Shown: one piece after another, positions 1 through 9,021 of the stretch | Layout of the letters: the number at the start of each line of letters is the position of its first letter | Numbering within the stretch: position 1 is the stretch's first letter | Origin: Clostridium_AD sp050717515 | Lineage (GTDB): Bacteria > Bacillota > Clostridia > Clostridiales > Clostridiaceae | Assembly (NCBI RefSeq): GCF_050717515.1 | Contig: NZ_JBOITL010000039.1 | Span: 1 to 64,000 of the forward strand | Reading direction: 5' to 3' | DNA length: 64,000 bases | Made by a program: the position numbers and the translations under genes | Notes under the pieces: generated by a model | The model's database searches: none | The model's input: only the letters and a program-made list of their open reading frames with translations | Told to the model about the DNA's origin: nothing

Positions 1-56
1 ACATCTTTTTCTATTCCTAATTCCTTTATCTTTTTAATTAACTCCTTACCTTTCAT
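1..56 (-). CDS. Start of an unidentified phage gene, cut by the window edge
   Basis: An ATG at 56-54 follows an AGGAGGTG ribosome binding site at 62-69. Nineteen codons are visible, beginning MKGKELIKKIKELGIEKD, and the frame is open to the edge. It starts downstream of a terminator, so it may have its own promoter. The visible part is too short to assign a function. Confidence 0.55.
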   Translation of the reverse strand, partial: MKGKELIKKIKELGIEKD

Positions 57-86
57 AATCACACCTCCTCTTATATTTTAAACATG

Positions 87-108
87 AAAAAAGGACTATT
101 AAAGTCCC
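87..108 (-). terminator. Rho-independent terminator closing the tail operon
   Basis: On the minus strand GGACT-ttaat-AGTCC forms a short hairpin (93-107) followed directly by six T (92-87). It lies after the last small tail gene and before the ATG at 56, so it probably ends the late structural transcript. Confidence 0.7.
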
Positions 109-131
109 CTGAGTTAGTTCAGATTATATTC

Positions 132-287
132 CTAAAGTGCAACAATTTCTCCTGTAGCTAAATACAAAGCAACCGATGCTCTGTAATTCTCAGGTACTAC
201 TTTCTTTGTGCTAGCTTCCACTGGCTCTAAATCCCACACATTTACCTTAACCAAATAACCATAAGCCTTTATTAAATAATCTTTCAT
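132..287 (-). CDS. Small phage tail-region protein (51 aa)
   Basis: This is a 51-codon ORF starting MKDYLIKAYGYLVKVNVW. It has a good ribosome binding site (GGAGGAATA) inside the end of the upstream 88-aa gene, so the two are translationally coupled. It sits where phages carry small XkdX-like or CD1375-like proteins after the tail fibre genes. The pattern Y-LV, V-P, R-V and L suggests such a family, but I cannot assign it firmly. No membrane segment or cysteines are seen. It is the last gene before the terminator. Confidence 0.65.
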   Translation of the reverse strand: MKDYLIKAYGYLVKVNVWDLEPVEASTKKVVPENYRASVALYLATGEIVAL

Positions 288-288
288 A

Positions 289-555
289 TTATATTCCTCC
301 TAATGTTATTATTTGTTCTGATAATTCTATTATAAGTTCAGCCATTTCGACTTTAGCTAAGTCAACTGGTTGGACTATTATTGGCTCTACATGTTCCCTA
401 AATGTCTTAGTTGTCTCGTCATAATCCCAACCTTCTTTGATTTCTGCATTACCAGTTATTTCTACTAACACGATATTCGGAGCAAAGTCGGGCTTTACTT
501 CAGCCTTAAAAATCCAATGTACTTTGCTTTTATATATCTGTGCAAAATCTTTCAT
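289..555 (-). CDS. Phage tail accessory protein, XkdW-like (88 aa)
   Basis: The protein is 88 residues. Its central part GWDYDETTKTF followed by an EHVEP stretch resembles the short C-terminal motif of XkdW-like and tail-fibre-assembly accessory proteins. The C-terminus is predicted to be helical. It lies directly downstream of the glycine-rich fibre gene and its 3' end contains the ribosome binding site for the next gene. The family assignment rests on the motif and position only. Confidence 0.6.
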   Translation of the reverse strand: MKDFAQIYKSKVHWIFKAEVKPDFAPNIVLVEITGNAEIKEGWDYDETTKTFREHVEPIIVQPVDLAKVEMAELIIELSEQIITLGGI

Positions 556-572
556 ATGGTATACCCCCTATC

Positions 573-1292
573 CTATTCACTCCATTCTATTATTACCAGT
601 CCACTTCCCCCAGCACCGCCAGCACTATTATACCCAGAAGTACCACCAGCACCGCCAGCAGCTATAGTTATTAATATTGGTTCACCAGGTGTTACTGGTA
701 TAGGAAAATTATTTAACCAACCACCAGCACCGCCACCTCCGCCGCTACCATAACCAGAACCACTATTACCGCCACCGCCACCGCCACCGCCAGTATACCC
801 AGCAGTACCAGAACCACCATTACCAGCACCACCATTACCACCATAACGATAGCCAGCACCACCAGCACCACCATAAGCATTACTACTATAATCGCCGCCA
901 GCACCATTACCACCAACAATACTAGTAAGGACTCCGCCCTCTCTAGCATAACCCCCACTACCGCCAGCTCCACCAGCACCAGCTCCAGCGGTAGGTCCAC
1001 CACCAGGCCTACCGCCACTACCGCCTCCAAGAGACACAAAATTTCCAAAACTAGTAACCCCACCGGTAGCACCAGCATTAGGATAACCAGCAGAAGGCCC
1101 ATAACCAGCACCACCGCCACCTCCAGCAGCTACAATGGACAGTCTAACAGCTTTAACCTTATCGGGGACCACCCATTGGTAAGTTCCTACATTTGCAAAG
1201 GACATAGTCTTCGTTAAATTAGAAAGGCTATTAACTTTGCTCAATATTAAATCTAATGTGATCTTATCTGCAATAAAAATTTCTCCTGGCAA
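573..1292 (-). CDS. Glycine-rich tail fibre / adhesin-like protein
   Basis: About 35 N-terminal residues are followed by a domain opening TYQWVVPDKVKAVRLSIVAA, which matches the W-x-VP-x-V-x-x-VR signature of phage glycine-rich (Gly_rich_2-type) fibre proteins. A long poly-glycine core spans about residues 57-225, and the protein ends GGSGLVIIEWSE. Such proteins probably pack as polyglycine-II-like bundles at fibre tips and contact the host surface. The start is TTG, directly after the TAA of the upstream gene, with AAGGAGG eight bases upstream. GC content is locally high because of glycine codons. Host binding is inferred from family and position. Confidence 0.8.
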   Translation of the reverse strand: MPGEIFIADKITLDLILSKVNSLSNLTKTMSFANVGTYQWVVPDKVKAVRLSIVAAGGGGGAGYGPSAGYPNAGATGGVTSFGNFVSLGGGSGGRPGGGPTAGAGAGGAGGSGGYAREGGVLTSIVGGNGAGGDYSSNAYGGAGGAGYRYGGNGGAGNGGSGTAGYTGGGGGGGGNSGSGYGSGGGGGAGGWLNNFPIPVTPGEPILITIAAGGAGGTSGYNSAGGAGGSGLVIIEWSE

Positions 1293-2189
1293 TTACAAAA
1301 CCTCCTTATAATATAATAGTCCATTTAATATGCCTAATTTATAATGTTTTGAAGTTCCTGGATCTAACATTCTGTCAATATGCTTCGAGTTATCAGCCCA
1401 ATGCGAATCAACTTTTTGTTCTAATGTTGTAATTAAAGTGTATAAATTACCTGCAACGTCTGTTGTCAATTGCCCTTTAACTGCATTGAACCAACTATTA
1501 AAATCGTTTGTCCAGGTATTGGTATTGGTATTATACCAGGTGTTAAACATATCGAAAAAGTTTTGCGTATTAGTATCATACCAAACATTATATTGCAATT
1601 GTTTTTCAGCAGTCCAGTCTACTAGTTCTGCATTGTACTGTGCCTTTTTACTTGTAATCCAGTCCTGATACTGATTAAAAAATGTGGTGGTATCTAATTG
1701 TTGAACTACACCATGTACTATGCCACACAAGGATGTATTTGCCCTCAAATCTGTTATATCTGCTTGTACTATACTTACTGCACCTTTATTTATATAGATG
1801 TCTGCAATACCTAACTCATAAACATCTGCATCTCTTTGTAGGGTTGGCGCAATTGGTGCGCTTGCAAATGTACCTTTTTTAATATTTGCTGTAATTGTTC
1901 TATTTATAGTATTAAACTGTATTACCACTCTATCAATCCTTTTCAATACACCGTCTGCATTTTCTAAAGGCAAAATTAGGTCATCTGTATTTATATAAAA
2001 ATAACCATCTATCCAAGACTTACCTAGCTTTAGAGTAACCGTCATATTGCTATTGCTTATTATTTGTAAATTTGTGCTAGGCAATGGGAATACACCGTTA
2101 CCGATAAAGCTTGCAAAGTATTGAGCAAAATCTTGTGCAAAATATTCGCGATCATCACCTATACTATTAAAAAAACTTGATTTTTCCAA
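1293..2189 (-). CDS. Phage baseplate upper / receptor-binding structural protein
   Basis: This 298-residue protein starts MEKSSFFNSIGDDREYFAQDFA. That opening is typical of clostridial phage baseplate upper proteins, which carry a conserved beta-rich N-terminal domain (about residues 1-150) followed by a helical, tryptophan-rich shoulder (about residues 160-250, with repeated W-Y-x-T-N). It probably links the Gp37-like protein to the fibre. The start is a TTG after an AAAGGATG ribosome binding site. The gene ends YYKEVL and its last codons form the ribosome binding site of the fibre gene. Confidence 0.75.
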   Translation of the reverse strand: MEKSSFFNSIGDDREYFAQDFAQYFASFIGNGVFPLPSTNLQIISNSNMTVTLKLGKSWIDGYFYINTDDLILPLENADGVLKRIDRVVIQFNTINRTITANIKKGTFASAPIAPTLQRDADVYELGIADIYINKGAVSIVQADITDLRANTSLCGIVHGVVQQLDTTTFFNQYQDWITSKKAQYNAELVDWTAEKQLQYNVWYDTNTQNFFDMFNTWYNTNTNTWTNDFNSWFNAVKGQLTTDVAGNLYTLITTLEQKVDSHWADNSKHIDRMLDPGTSKHYKLGILNGLLYYKEVL

Positions 2190-2204
2190 ACTATCACATC
2201 CTTT

Positions 2205-3200
2205 CTATTTTATTATTTGCTTGATTTTATCTATTAAGGTCGGTATCGAATTACCAAACACTGCATTAATAGATAACCTATTTTCCTCATATATTTCTTC
2301 AATCTCGGTTATTCTACTATCCAATGTAATTCCCCATTTCTTAGAAACGATAGTTATTATATCTCCTAAATCAAAATTAAATTTGTACTTAAGATTAGAG
2401 TTAAGGTTTATCTTGCTATCAAACGTTTTTAATTTTAATCTCTTGCTTAACTCTGCAGCTAAATCTTTATCTACAAATAATTCAAATCTATCTAATCCGG
2501 TGCTGTTTCCTAAACTTGTTGTTAAATCATAAGCCACATTTTTATAATTATCTAAGCTATTTGTATATTCTTGTTCTAAAATGTTCTCAAATTCTTTGCT
2601 AAATATGGCCCTTGAATTAGCACTTTGGTTTACAGATCTATCAAGTCCTTTGTAGATATTAAAAGTTAATTTCTTTGTAGATGTATTAAATTCTGTCCTG
2701 AATCCTAATGCTCCTAAGGTTGCTATATTGGTTATATCCTCTAGTAGTTCCTTATTATCTAAGGTATAGCTTATAGTGCCTGTGTACCCATTGCTAACCC
2801 CTAATAGTAAGTTTGGAATAACTCTATTAGTATTTGTTGGACTTACCGCATTATCTGTTACAAGGCCTCTAATAGCATTTTCTGCAGTATTGTTAATTAC
2901 GGTAGCCCCTAATGCTATTCTCCTAGTCAAATATCCTGTAGCAAACCTTCCTTTGATTACTATTATTTCTTTGCTCTCTGAATCTAACTTATAATTTACA
3001 TATCCTATTACACCTACCTCAGTATCATCTTTTTTATAAATGATGCATTCTTCTTGTAATAAAATAAGGATTTCAGGAGTCAACACACATTGCAATTCAA
3101 ATTCACCACATTTGAAGTACCTGCGGACCCACCTTAGGGATATAAAATTATCTACTATACCCTTAAAATTTAATAACCTATCAAATATATAAAGTTCCAT
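2205..3200 (-). CDS. Siphovirus Gp37-like minor tail protein
   Basis: The N-terminus MELYIFDRLLNFKGIVDNF followed by SLRWVRRY and CGEFEL is the signature of the Siphovirus ReqiPepy6 Gp37-like family. In Firmicute phages this takes the place of the tail hub or Tal protein after Dit. The length of 331 residues fits. It lies between Dit and the baseplate upper protein, so it is expected in the tail tip. It starts at ATG three bases after the Dit stop. No peptidase or lysozyme domain is visible. Confidence 0.85.
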   Translation of the reverse strand: MELYIFDRLLNFKGIVDNFISLRWVRRYFKCGEFELQCVLTPEILILLQEECIIYKKDDTEVGVIGYVNYKLDSESKEIIVIKGRFATGYLTRRIALGATVINNTAENAIRGLVTDNAVSPTNTNRVIPNLLLGVSNGYTGTISYTLDNKELLEDITNIATLGALGFRTEFNTSTKKLTFNIYKGLDRSVNQSANSRAIFSKEFENILEQEYTNSLDNYKNVAYDLTTSLGNSTGLDRFELFVDKDLAAELSKRLKLKTFDSKINLNSNLKYKFNFDLGDIITIVSKKWGITLDSRITEIEEIYEENRLSINAVFGNSIPTLIDKIKQIIK

Positions 3201-3203
3201 CCA

Positions 3204-4061
3204 TCACACCCCCAAATACTGTGGACGATAATAAATATTTACCACCAAATTGTCTAAATTGGTATCAGCATTATATCGGAATAAGTTATCTCCAACATCG
3301 AGCTGAAGGAATGTACTTTGAAAATCTATAAAATTAATAGCATTGGTAGTAACACCATTTAAAGTACTTTTAATATTTTTATCTCCAAAATAAGTACTAA
3401 CTGAGATTACTTCCCCTGCAACTATAGTTTTATTTATTTTTATAAACTCTCTAGTATTTACATTTAAAATCGAAGGATTAGTAAGTGTAGCCAGGGCTTT
3501 AAATTCTACTCTCATTCCACATTCTGTATTTCCCAAATTAGCTACATTTACGATTAAACTTGGCTCTCTATGTCCAAATTTAATCCCGCCACTTGATAAT
3601 TTCAAAGGAAAACTAAAATCAGGTTTCCATAGTGCTATTTCTTCTTTGCTTTCTAATAAATCAGTCCAATATGGATTTGGACATATTAAATCTGCTGTAA
3701 ATGTTAGAAGATCATGTGTATTGGTAAGAGGAGCCTTAAAACTTTCTATTTCATATTCTATTGCTTTTTCTACTCCACAATAATCAACAATAAGGACTCC
3801 AACATATTTGGGATTAAAAAAAGAGATCAACTTTTCGCGTTCGATCTCTTTGTTTTCTCCTTTAAAGTCTGCCACAATTGCGATAGGCCTTTTATCTATT
3901 CTCTTACTACTAACTGTACTTCCATCATACTGCGAATTAGAGGTTATATTTAATTGAAATTCCGCACTCTCTATGCCCTCAATTTCTATTAACTTATAGG
4001 AAGTATCTTTAGTGATTTCTAAAATTTTATTATTACTTTTTAAAGTTATATTAATATCCAA
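3204..4061 (-). CDS. Distal tail protein (Dit family)
   Basis: This 285-residue protein has the two-part pattern of SPP1-type Dit proteins. An N-terminal beta domain contains KRIDKRPIAIVADF and FKAPLTNTHDLL, with FTADLICPNPYW near residue 130. A C-terminal galectin-like domain includes the segment NVANLGNTECGMRVEFKA. Dit forms a hexameric ring joining the tail tube to the baseplate. Its start overlaps the 3' end of the tape measure gene by 11 bases. Confidence 0.87.
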   Translation of the reverse strand: MDINITLKSNNKILEITKDTSYKLIEIEGIESAEFQLNITSNSQYDGSTVSSKRIDKRPIAIVADFKGENKEIEREKLISFFNPKYVGVLIVDYCGVEKAIEYEIESFKAPLTNTHDLLTFTADLICPNPYWTDLLESKEEIALWKPDFSFPLKLSSGGIKFGHREPSLIVNVANLGNTECGMRVEFKALATLTNPSILNVNTREFIKINKTIVAGEVISVSTYFGDKNIKSTLNGVTTNAINFIDFQSTFLQLDVGDNLFRYNADTNLDNLVVNIYYRPQYLGV

Positions 4062-7000
4062 GGGCTAAATCCCTCCCTGTCTTTTTAAGCAATCTAGCAT
4101 TTTCGCTAGGTGTATTTTGTGGATTAACAATTGTAACATTTTGTGTAACACCATTATCATTGTTAGTCGTAGTACCTTGTTGACCAGATTTATAACCATT
4201 ACTCGCTACAACCTTTGCTGTAATACTAGCAGTTTCGTACCCCACTGTGTCTTTCATTTTAGCAACTAGATCAGATAAGTTGCCTTGCATACTCTTTTGT
4301 ATGTTTTTAGTCTCATCTTCAAAACCTACTCCAACACCTTGTGCCATATACTTACCAATTTGATCTCTGAATACAGTGGATGGTGAATGTATTCCTAAAA
4401 CATCTTTAGCTGACTGTAATGCCTGTAACGCAACCTGTGCAACCGTATTGGCAAGATTAATAGCCATATTATTAACTCCTTGAGTTATACCAAGTATTAT
4501 ATTCGCTCCAACTGCATTCCAATCAGGAGTAGCCATTATGGTTTGGATGTTAGTAGCAAGTGTTGCAAATTCCGTTTCAGTACCAGTTCTCAATGTGTTT
4601 ACTGTACTTTTTACATTTGTAGCCATTGTCTTAAATTGAGTTTCGGTATTTGTTTTTAGAGTACCTATTTTCTTAGCCCAATCTTCATTTAAAGTTTTAA
4701 GTTGTAACGCTGAGTCAACGTTTAATTCTGTAAGTTGCTTATCATAATTAGTTTTTAATTCAGTAAGTTTTGAAGCTGACTCAGTAGCTATATCTGACAT
4801 TTTGTCACTCCATGTAGATACATAGTCACTTAGAGCCTGTTCTGATTCATTATTTAAGGTACTTATTTTGTTTAATGTCTCTAAACGTAATCCTTCAAGC
4901 TCACTAATTGCTCTTGTCTTTGCTTCGTCATGCTTTGTTTTCCATAATTTCACATAAGTATCTAATTCAGGAGCAGATAGTTTATTTAAAGCTTCGATTT
5001 GTGCTGCGGATTTAGGACGCATATCTGTTAGTTCTTTAATTAAATCATTGCCGATACCTTTTTGGGATAACCCAGACATATTTGATTTCCATGATTCTAC
5101 TTCTGCAGCCTGGTCTTGTAAATTCTTAATTAAGGACTGCCCACTTACTGGAGATTTGGCACTAACCTCATCAAATAAACCATATGCATTATACAATGAT
5201 TGGGTTCGCGAAACAACCGCATCATCATACTCCTTATTAACATTCTTGATATCATGTACAAGCTTGTCATTAATTTCTTTAGTTTTATTATAGTACTCGT
5301 CTTCTAAGCCCTTTCTCTTGTCTGTTGATGCTGTATTAATATCTAAAACACTTTTAGCATAGTCTGCAGCGAGACTTGTTCGTTTAGAATCGGTATCTGT
5401 TTCTATCTTTAAAAGAGATTGCGCATGCTCACGATTAATTTTGTTTATTTCATTCTCAAGTCTATAAACTTCTTTAGCTGCTTCTTTTCGCTCTTTTGTG
5501 CCATCTTTGTATTTCTTTTGTATTTCTGACCAAGCATCATATTCTTCCTGTAAACTCATTGTGTTATAGAATTTACGCTCATCTATTGACTCTTTAGCTT
5601 TTGAAAATGATTTTTGATTATCTGATTCTTCTTTCTTGATCAATTCATTTTTAAGTCTATATACTTCTCTGTCTGCTTTCTTACGGTTGTCAGTTCCTTC
5701 TTCGTATTTCTTTTGCATATCTAACCAGGCTTTATATTCTTCTTCTAAACTCATTTTGTTATAGTATTTAGCTTCATCTATTGTGTCTTTGTATTTTGAT
5801 AATTCGTCTTGCCTATCAGTTTCTTCCTTTTTAATCAATTCATTCTTAATCCTATAAACTTCTTTATCTGCTTCTATCCGTGCATCAGTTCCAGCTTTAT
5901 ATTTCTTCTGAATGCCTTTCCAAAAAGTAAGTTCTTGCTCTAGAGTTAATTTATTATAATACTTTTCACTGTCAATTACGGCAATTGAGGCATCATATTT
6001 CTTCTTAGCATCATCAGCTTGTTTAGCAAGTAATTCATTCTTAAGCCTATAAACTTCTTTATCTACTTCTTTTTGCTCTTCCGAGCCTCTCTTAACTTTC
6101 TTCTGAACTTGTTGCCAAGTATAAAGCTCCTCATCTAGACTCAATTTGTTATAATACTTACGATTATCAATCCATTCTTTTGCTGCTTCCATCACAGATT
6201 TTGACATTTTCGAAGCCGCGGTTACTACTTCTGGAGTACTAGCCTTTATACCATCAGCCATACCTTTGCCAATCATAACACCAACTTCATCTCTCATAAC
6301 TCTTGATGGCGAATGTATATCGAAAAAATCTGTAAAAGCATTTTTTATACTTGAAGCCGCATCCTTTGCTGCCTGTATTACTGTCCCAATACCAGCAATA
6401 AGCCCTTTGCCAATACCAGCTAAAATATCTATACCAATTTTACCCCAATTAACACTTGCAAAAGCGCCTATTAGGGCAATTACTATTTGAGGTATTGCAG
6501 CAATAAGTTGCGGAATTGCCTGTATTAAACCACCTATAAGTGCAATCATAATCTGAACAGCTGCATTAATTATAAGCGGTAAATTATCTGTAAGAACTTT
6601 TACTATAGTATTGATTATAGTAGGTAACATAGCTATTAATTGTGGTAGGGCTTGCACTAAACCTTTTATAATAGCAATTATAATTGTTATTGCCGCCTGA
6701 AGAATTATTGGCAAGTTAGTAGATATTACTTTTAACACGCTATTTATTATTTGTGGCAACATAGCTATCAACTGTGGTAGGGCTTTTATTAACCCATCTA
6801 TAAGCGCTACTAAAATAGTCATTCCAGCCTGTAGAATCACAGGTAAGTTCTTAGTTATTATGGTTGTTATACTATCTATTATCTGCGGTAGCATAGCTAT
6901 TAATTGTGGTAGGGCTTTTGTCAATCCGTCTATAAGTGCTACCAATAACGTTATCCCAGCCTGTAGGATTATTGGCAAATTCTCAGTTAATACTTTTATT

Positions 7001-8484
7001 ATACTGTCTATTATCTGTGGTAGCATAGCTATTAATTGTGGCAATGCAGTTACTAAACCATTTATAAGTGCCACTAATAACGTTACTCCAGTTTCTATTA
7101 TAATTGGTAGGCTAGTAGTTATAAATGTTACTATACTAGTTATTAATGTTGGCAACATAGCTATAAGCATAGGTAATGCTGTCAATATACCAGTTACTAA
7201 TCCAGTTATAATTTGCAATCCAGCATTTAATAGTAACGGTAAATTTGTAATTATTGCATTAACTAAGCTCATAACACATTGCAGAGCAAGAGGTATTAGT
7301 GTAGGAAGCGCTAGTCCTATACCCATAGCAAGGTTTCCTATAATTTGGAGCCCCACACTCAATAATTGCGGTAACACTTGCAATATTCCAGTTACTAAAC
7401 TTGTCATTATCTGCACAACTGCACTTGTTATTGCTGGTAAATTGGTTTGTAATCCTGTAATTAAACTTTGAATTACTTGTAACCCTAAGCTTATAATTAC
7501 TGGCAAAGATGTAAGCATGCCATTTCCAAGAGAAGCTACTATTTTTACCCCAGCATCTAACAAACCAGGTAATATGGTATTTATTAATCCTGGTATTTTA
7601 TCAATAATTAATGGAAATAATTTTTCTATTAAAAGCCCAATACCATTTATAACAACTTCTATTCTTGGTAATATATTTTCCCCAAAAGCACCTACACTAG
7701 TAACTAAATTTTTTATCAATCCATCAAAATCAGACTCCTCATCAGCCATACCTGTTAATAAATTGGCCCATGCGGATTTAGTCATGTTCAAACTACCTTC
7801 GATAGTGGATGCAGCTTCTTTTGCAGTAGTCCCAGTTATACCAGTTTGAGTTTGAATTGCATGAATAGCTGTAATAACATCACTAAAGTTTTTCATATCA
7901 TATTTAACACCAGTAAGTTTTCCTGCATCAACAAGAAGTCTTTGCATTTCTGTTTTTGTACCACCATAACCAAGCTTTAAGTTATCTAACATAGTATAAT
8001 TTTGCTTTGCAAACCCCTGATATGCGGTTTGTATATTTCCAATACCTGTACCCATCTTGTTTGCGTTATCTGCCATGTCGGTAACAGCCATATTTCCTAT
8101 ATCAGCTGCTTTTTTTGTGTCTCCACCCAATCCTTGTAATAAACTTGCAGAGAATCCTGTAATGGTGCTCATGTATTCGTTAGCAGACATTCCAGCTGTC
8201 TTATACGCATTATCAGCATACTTCATAACTTTATCGCTACTGCTTTTAAATAATGTTTGAACTCCACCCGTTAACTGCTCAAATTGAGCATATTGTTCAA
8301 CTGATGTTTTTGTTAATGCAACCACCGCTCCGGTAGCTACTGCTAACATTGCTGCAGTGACTTTTGAAGCTACTCCTAATGCACCACTAGCCATACTTCC
8401 CAGTTTACCGCTAAGGCCTTGTATACCTTTTTCAGCGCCACTACCATTTACACTAGTATCAATTATTATCGTTCCATCACTCAT
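4051..8484 (-). CDS. Tail tape measure protein (about 1477 aa)
   Basis: This is the largest prophage protein. The first ~260 residues match phage tail tape measure N-termini (conserved AQFEQLTGGVQTLFKSSSD). A long hydrophobic region follows (about residues 280-680), made of tandem 35-40 residue units such as LPQLIAMLPQIIDSI, probably membrane-interacting. Next come four charged units of about 55 residues (KYYNK-LSLEEE-W-QKKY-G-EADKEVYRLKNEL), then coiled coil. The motif IHSPS-V-RD-G occurs twice. Length should set tail length. An in-frame GTG lies at 8496, but AGGTGAG is correctly spaced for the ATG at 8484. The 3' end overlaps dit. Confidence 0.92.
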   Translation of the reverse strand: MSDGTIIIDTSVNGSGAEKGIQGLSGKLGSMASGALGVASKVTAAMLAVATGAVVALTKTSVEQYAQFEQLTGGVQTLFKSSSDKVMKYADNAYKTAGMSANEYMSTITGFSASLLQGLGGDTKKAADIGNMAVTDMADNANKMGTGIGNIQTAYQGFAKQNYTMLDNLKLGYGGTKTEMQRLLVDAGKLTGVKYDMKNFSDVITAIHAIQTQTGITGTTAKEAASTIEGSLNMTKSAWANLLTGMADEESDFDGLIKNLVTSVGAFGENILPRIEVVINGIGLLIEKLFPLIIDKIPGLINTILPGLLDAGVKIVASLGNGMLTSLPVIISLGLQVIQSLITGLQTNLPAITSAVVQIMTSLVTGILQVLPQLLSVGLQIIGNLAMGIGLALPTLIPLALQCVMSLVNAIITNLPLLLNAGLQIITGLVTGILTALPMLIAMLPTLITSIVTFITTSLPIIIETGVTLLVALINGLVTALPQLIAMLPQIIDSIIKVLTENLPIILQAGITLLVALIDGLTKALPQLIAMLPQIIDSITTIITKNLPVILQAGMTILVALIDGLIKALPQLIAMLPQIINSVLKVISTNLPIILQAAITIIIAIIKGLVQALPQLIAMLPTIINTIVKVLTDNLPLIINAAVQIMIALIGGLIQAIPQLIAAIPQIVIALIGAFASVNWGKIGIDILAGIGKGLIAGIGTVIQAAKDAASSIKNAFTDFFDIHSPSRVMRDEVGVMIGKGMADGIKASTPEVVTAASKMSKSVMEAAKEWIDNRKYYNKLSLDEELYTWQQVQKKVKRGSEEQKEVDKEVYRLKNELLAKQADDAKKKYDASIAVIDSEKYYNKLTLEQELTFWKGIQKKYKAGTDARIEADKEVYRIKNELIKKEETDRQDELSKYKDTIDEAKYYNKMSLEEEYKAWLDMQKKYEEGTDNRKKADREVYRLKNELIKKEESDNQKSFSKAKESIDERKFYNTMSLQEEYDAWSEIQKKYKDGTKERKEAAKEVYRLENEINKINREHAQSLLKIETDTDSKRTSLAADYAKSVLDINTASTDKRKGLEDEYYNKTKEINDKLVHDIKNVNKEYDDAVVSRTQSLYNAYGLFDEVSAKSPVSGQSLIKNLQDQAAEVESWKSNMSGLSQKGIGNDLIKELTDMRPKSAAQIEALNKLSAPELDTYVKLWKTKHDEAKTRAISELEGLRLETLNKISTLNNESEQALSDYVSTWSDKMSDIATESASKLTELKTNYDKQLTELNVDSALQLKTLNEDWAKKIGTLKTNTETQFKTMATNVKSTVNTLRTGTETEFATLATNIQTIMATPDWNAVGANIILGITQGVNNMAINLANTVAQVALQALQSAKDVLGIHSPSTVFRDQIGKYMAQGVGVGFEDETKNIQKSMQGNLSDLVAKMKDTVGYETASITAKVVASNGYKSGQQGTTTNNDNGVTQNVTIVNPQNTPSENARLLKKTGRDLALGY

Positions 8485-8539
8485 ATATTTTCTCACCTAC
8501 CTTTTATATAAAATAAAAAGCAGGCACTGGCTCACTACA

Positions 8540-8686
8540 CTAATGTGTGGCTCTAGGCTCTGTCTTTGGTATATTAATATCATTTATTTTTTTACATCGA
8601 GGGCACTTTAATTCTCCCTTAACATAATCAGCTTTTAAAAGCATTTGATTGCAGTGTTTACATCTAATCTCTACAATTTTAATCAC
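8540..8686 (-). CDS. Com-like zinc-finger regulator (48 aa)
   Basis: The protein reads IRCKHCNQMLLKADY, then ELKCPRCKK. This is a four-cysteine zinc knuckle of the Mu Com family, and the tail EPRATH is typical of Com-like proteins. In Mu, Com binds mRNA and activates mom translation; here the target is unknown. I chose the GTG at 8686 because GGAG lies nine bases upstream and because a longer ORF beginning at 8758 would read through a terminator-like hairpin. It lies just before the tape measure gene. Confidence 0.72.
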   Translation of the reverse strand: MIKIVEIRCKHCNQMLLKADYVKGELKCPRCKKINDINIPKTEPRATH

Positions 8687-8702
8687 CTTCTTTTTCTCCA
8701 AC

Positions 8703-8736
8703 AAAAAAGCACCTACATTTCTGTAAGTACTTTTTT
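8703..8736 (-). terminator. Hairpin between zinc-ribbon and Com-like genes
   Basis: A stem of 14 pairs (8703-8716 with 8723-8736, including two G-U pairs on the minus-strand RNA) closes a six-base loop and is followed by TTTTTTG. It starts at the stop codon of the zinc-ribbon gene. It looks like a rho-independent terminator or attenuator inside the late operon, upstream of com and the tape measure gene. Confidence 0.65.
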
Positions 8737-8969
8737 TATATTTCCCATTTGTAACCACAATGCTGACATAAAGCTATAGTTTTATTTTTAAACTTTATGT
8801 TCCCAGTTTCCTTTCTTTTCCCAATCAATAGCCACAAGCCACAAGTGCAAAGAATTAAGCAAATCCTTCCAATACTCCAAAGACATCCCATATTTCTATT
8901 TTTAGTTTTACCAGCAATTTGCTCTAGTGTCACAGATACATTTTCATTTTTACATTTTGGACATTGCAT
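8736..8969 (-). CDS. Zinc-ribbon membrane-anchored small protein (77 aa)
   Basis: The N-terminus MQCPKCKNENV and the C-terminus ALCQHCGYKW supply two CxxC halves of a zinc ribbon. Between them is one hydrophobic segment (about residues 28-50: CLWSIGRICLILCTCGLWLLIG). Proteins of this design are common in clostridial phages and chromosomes, and their function is unknown. It lies between the tail chaperone genes and com. The RBS GGGGGTGATT precedes the ATG. The role in the phage cannot be told from sequence. Confidence 0.7.
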   Translation of the reverse strand: MQCPKCKNENVSVTLEQIAGKTKNRNMGCLWSIGRICLILCTCGLWLLIGKRKETGNIKFKNKTIALCQHCGYKWEI

Positions 8970-9021
8970 ATAATCACCCCCATATACAATTTGTATTAAT
9001 TATTGCATATACAGGGTAATA

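Noticed and set aside
437..667. Plus-strand ORFs opposite the tail fibre and tape measure genes
   Set aside because: They are shadows of the strongly biased glycine and isoleucine/leucine codons on the minus strand and lack ribosome binding sites.
6860..7471. 203-codon plus-strand ORF inside the tape measure gene
   Set aside because: It is the antisense of the hydrophobic repeat array and has no start signal or recognisable protein features.
8687..8758. Longer N-terminus of the Com-like protein
   Set aside because: It would read through the terminator hairpin and overlap the upstream gene; the GTG at 8686 has a better ribosome binding site.
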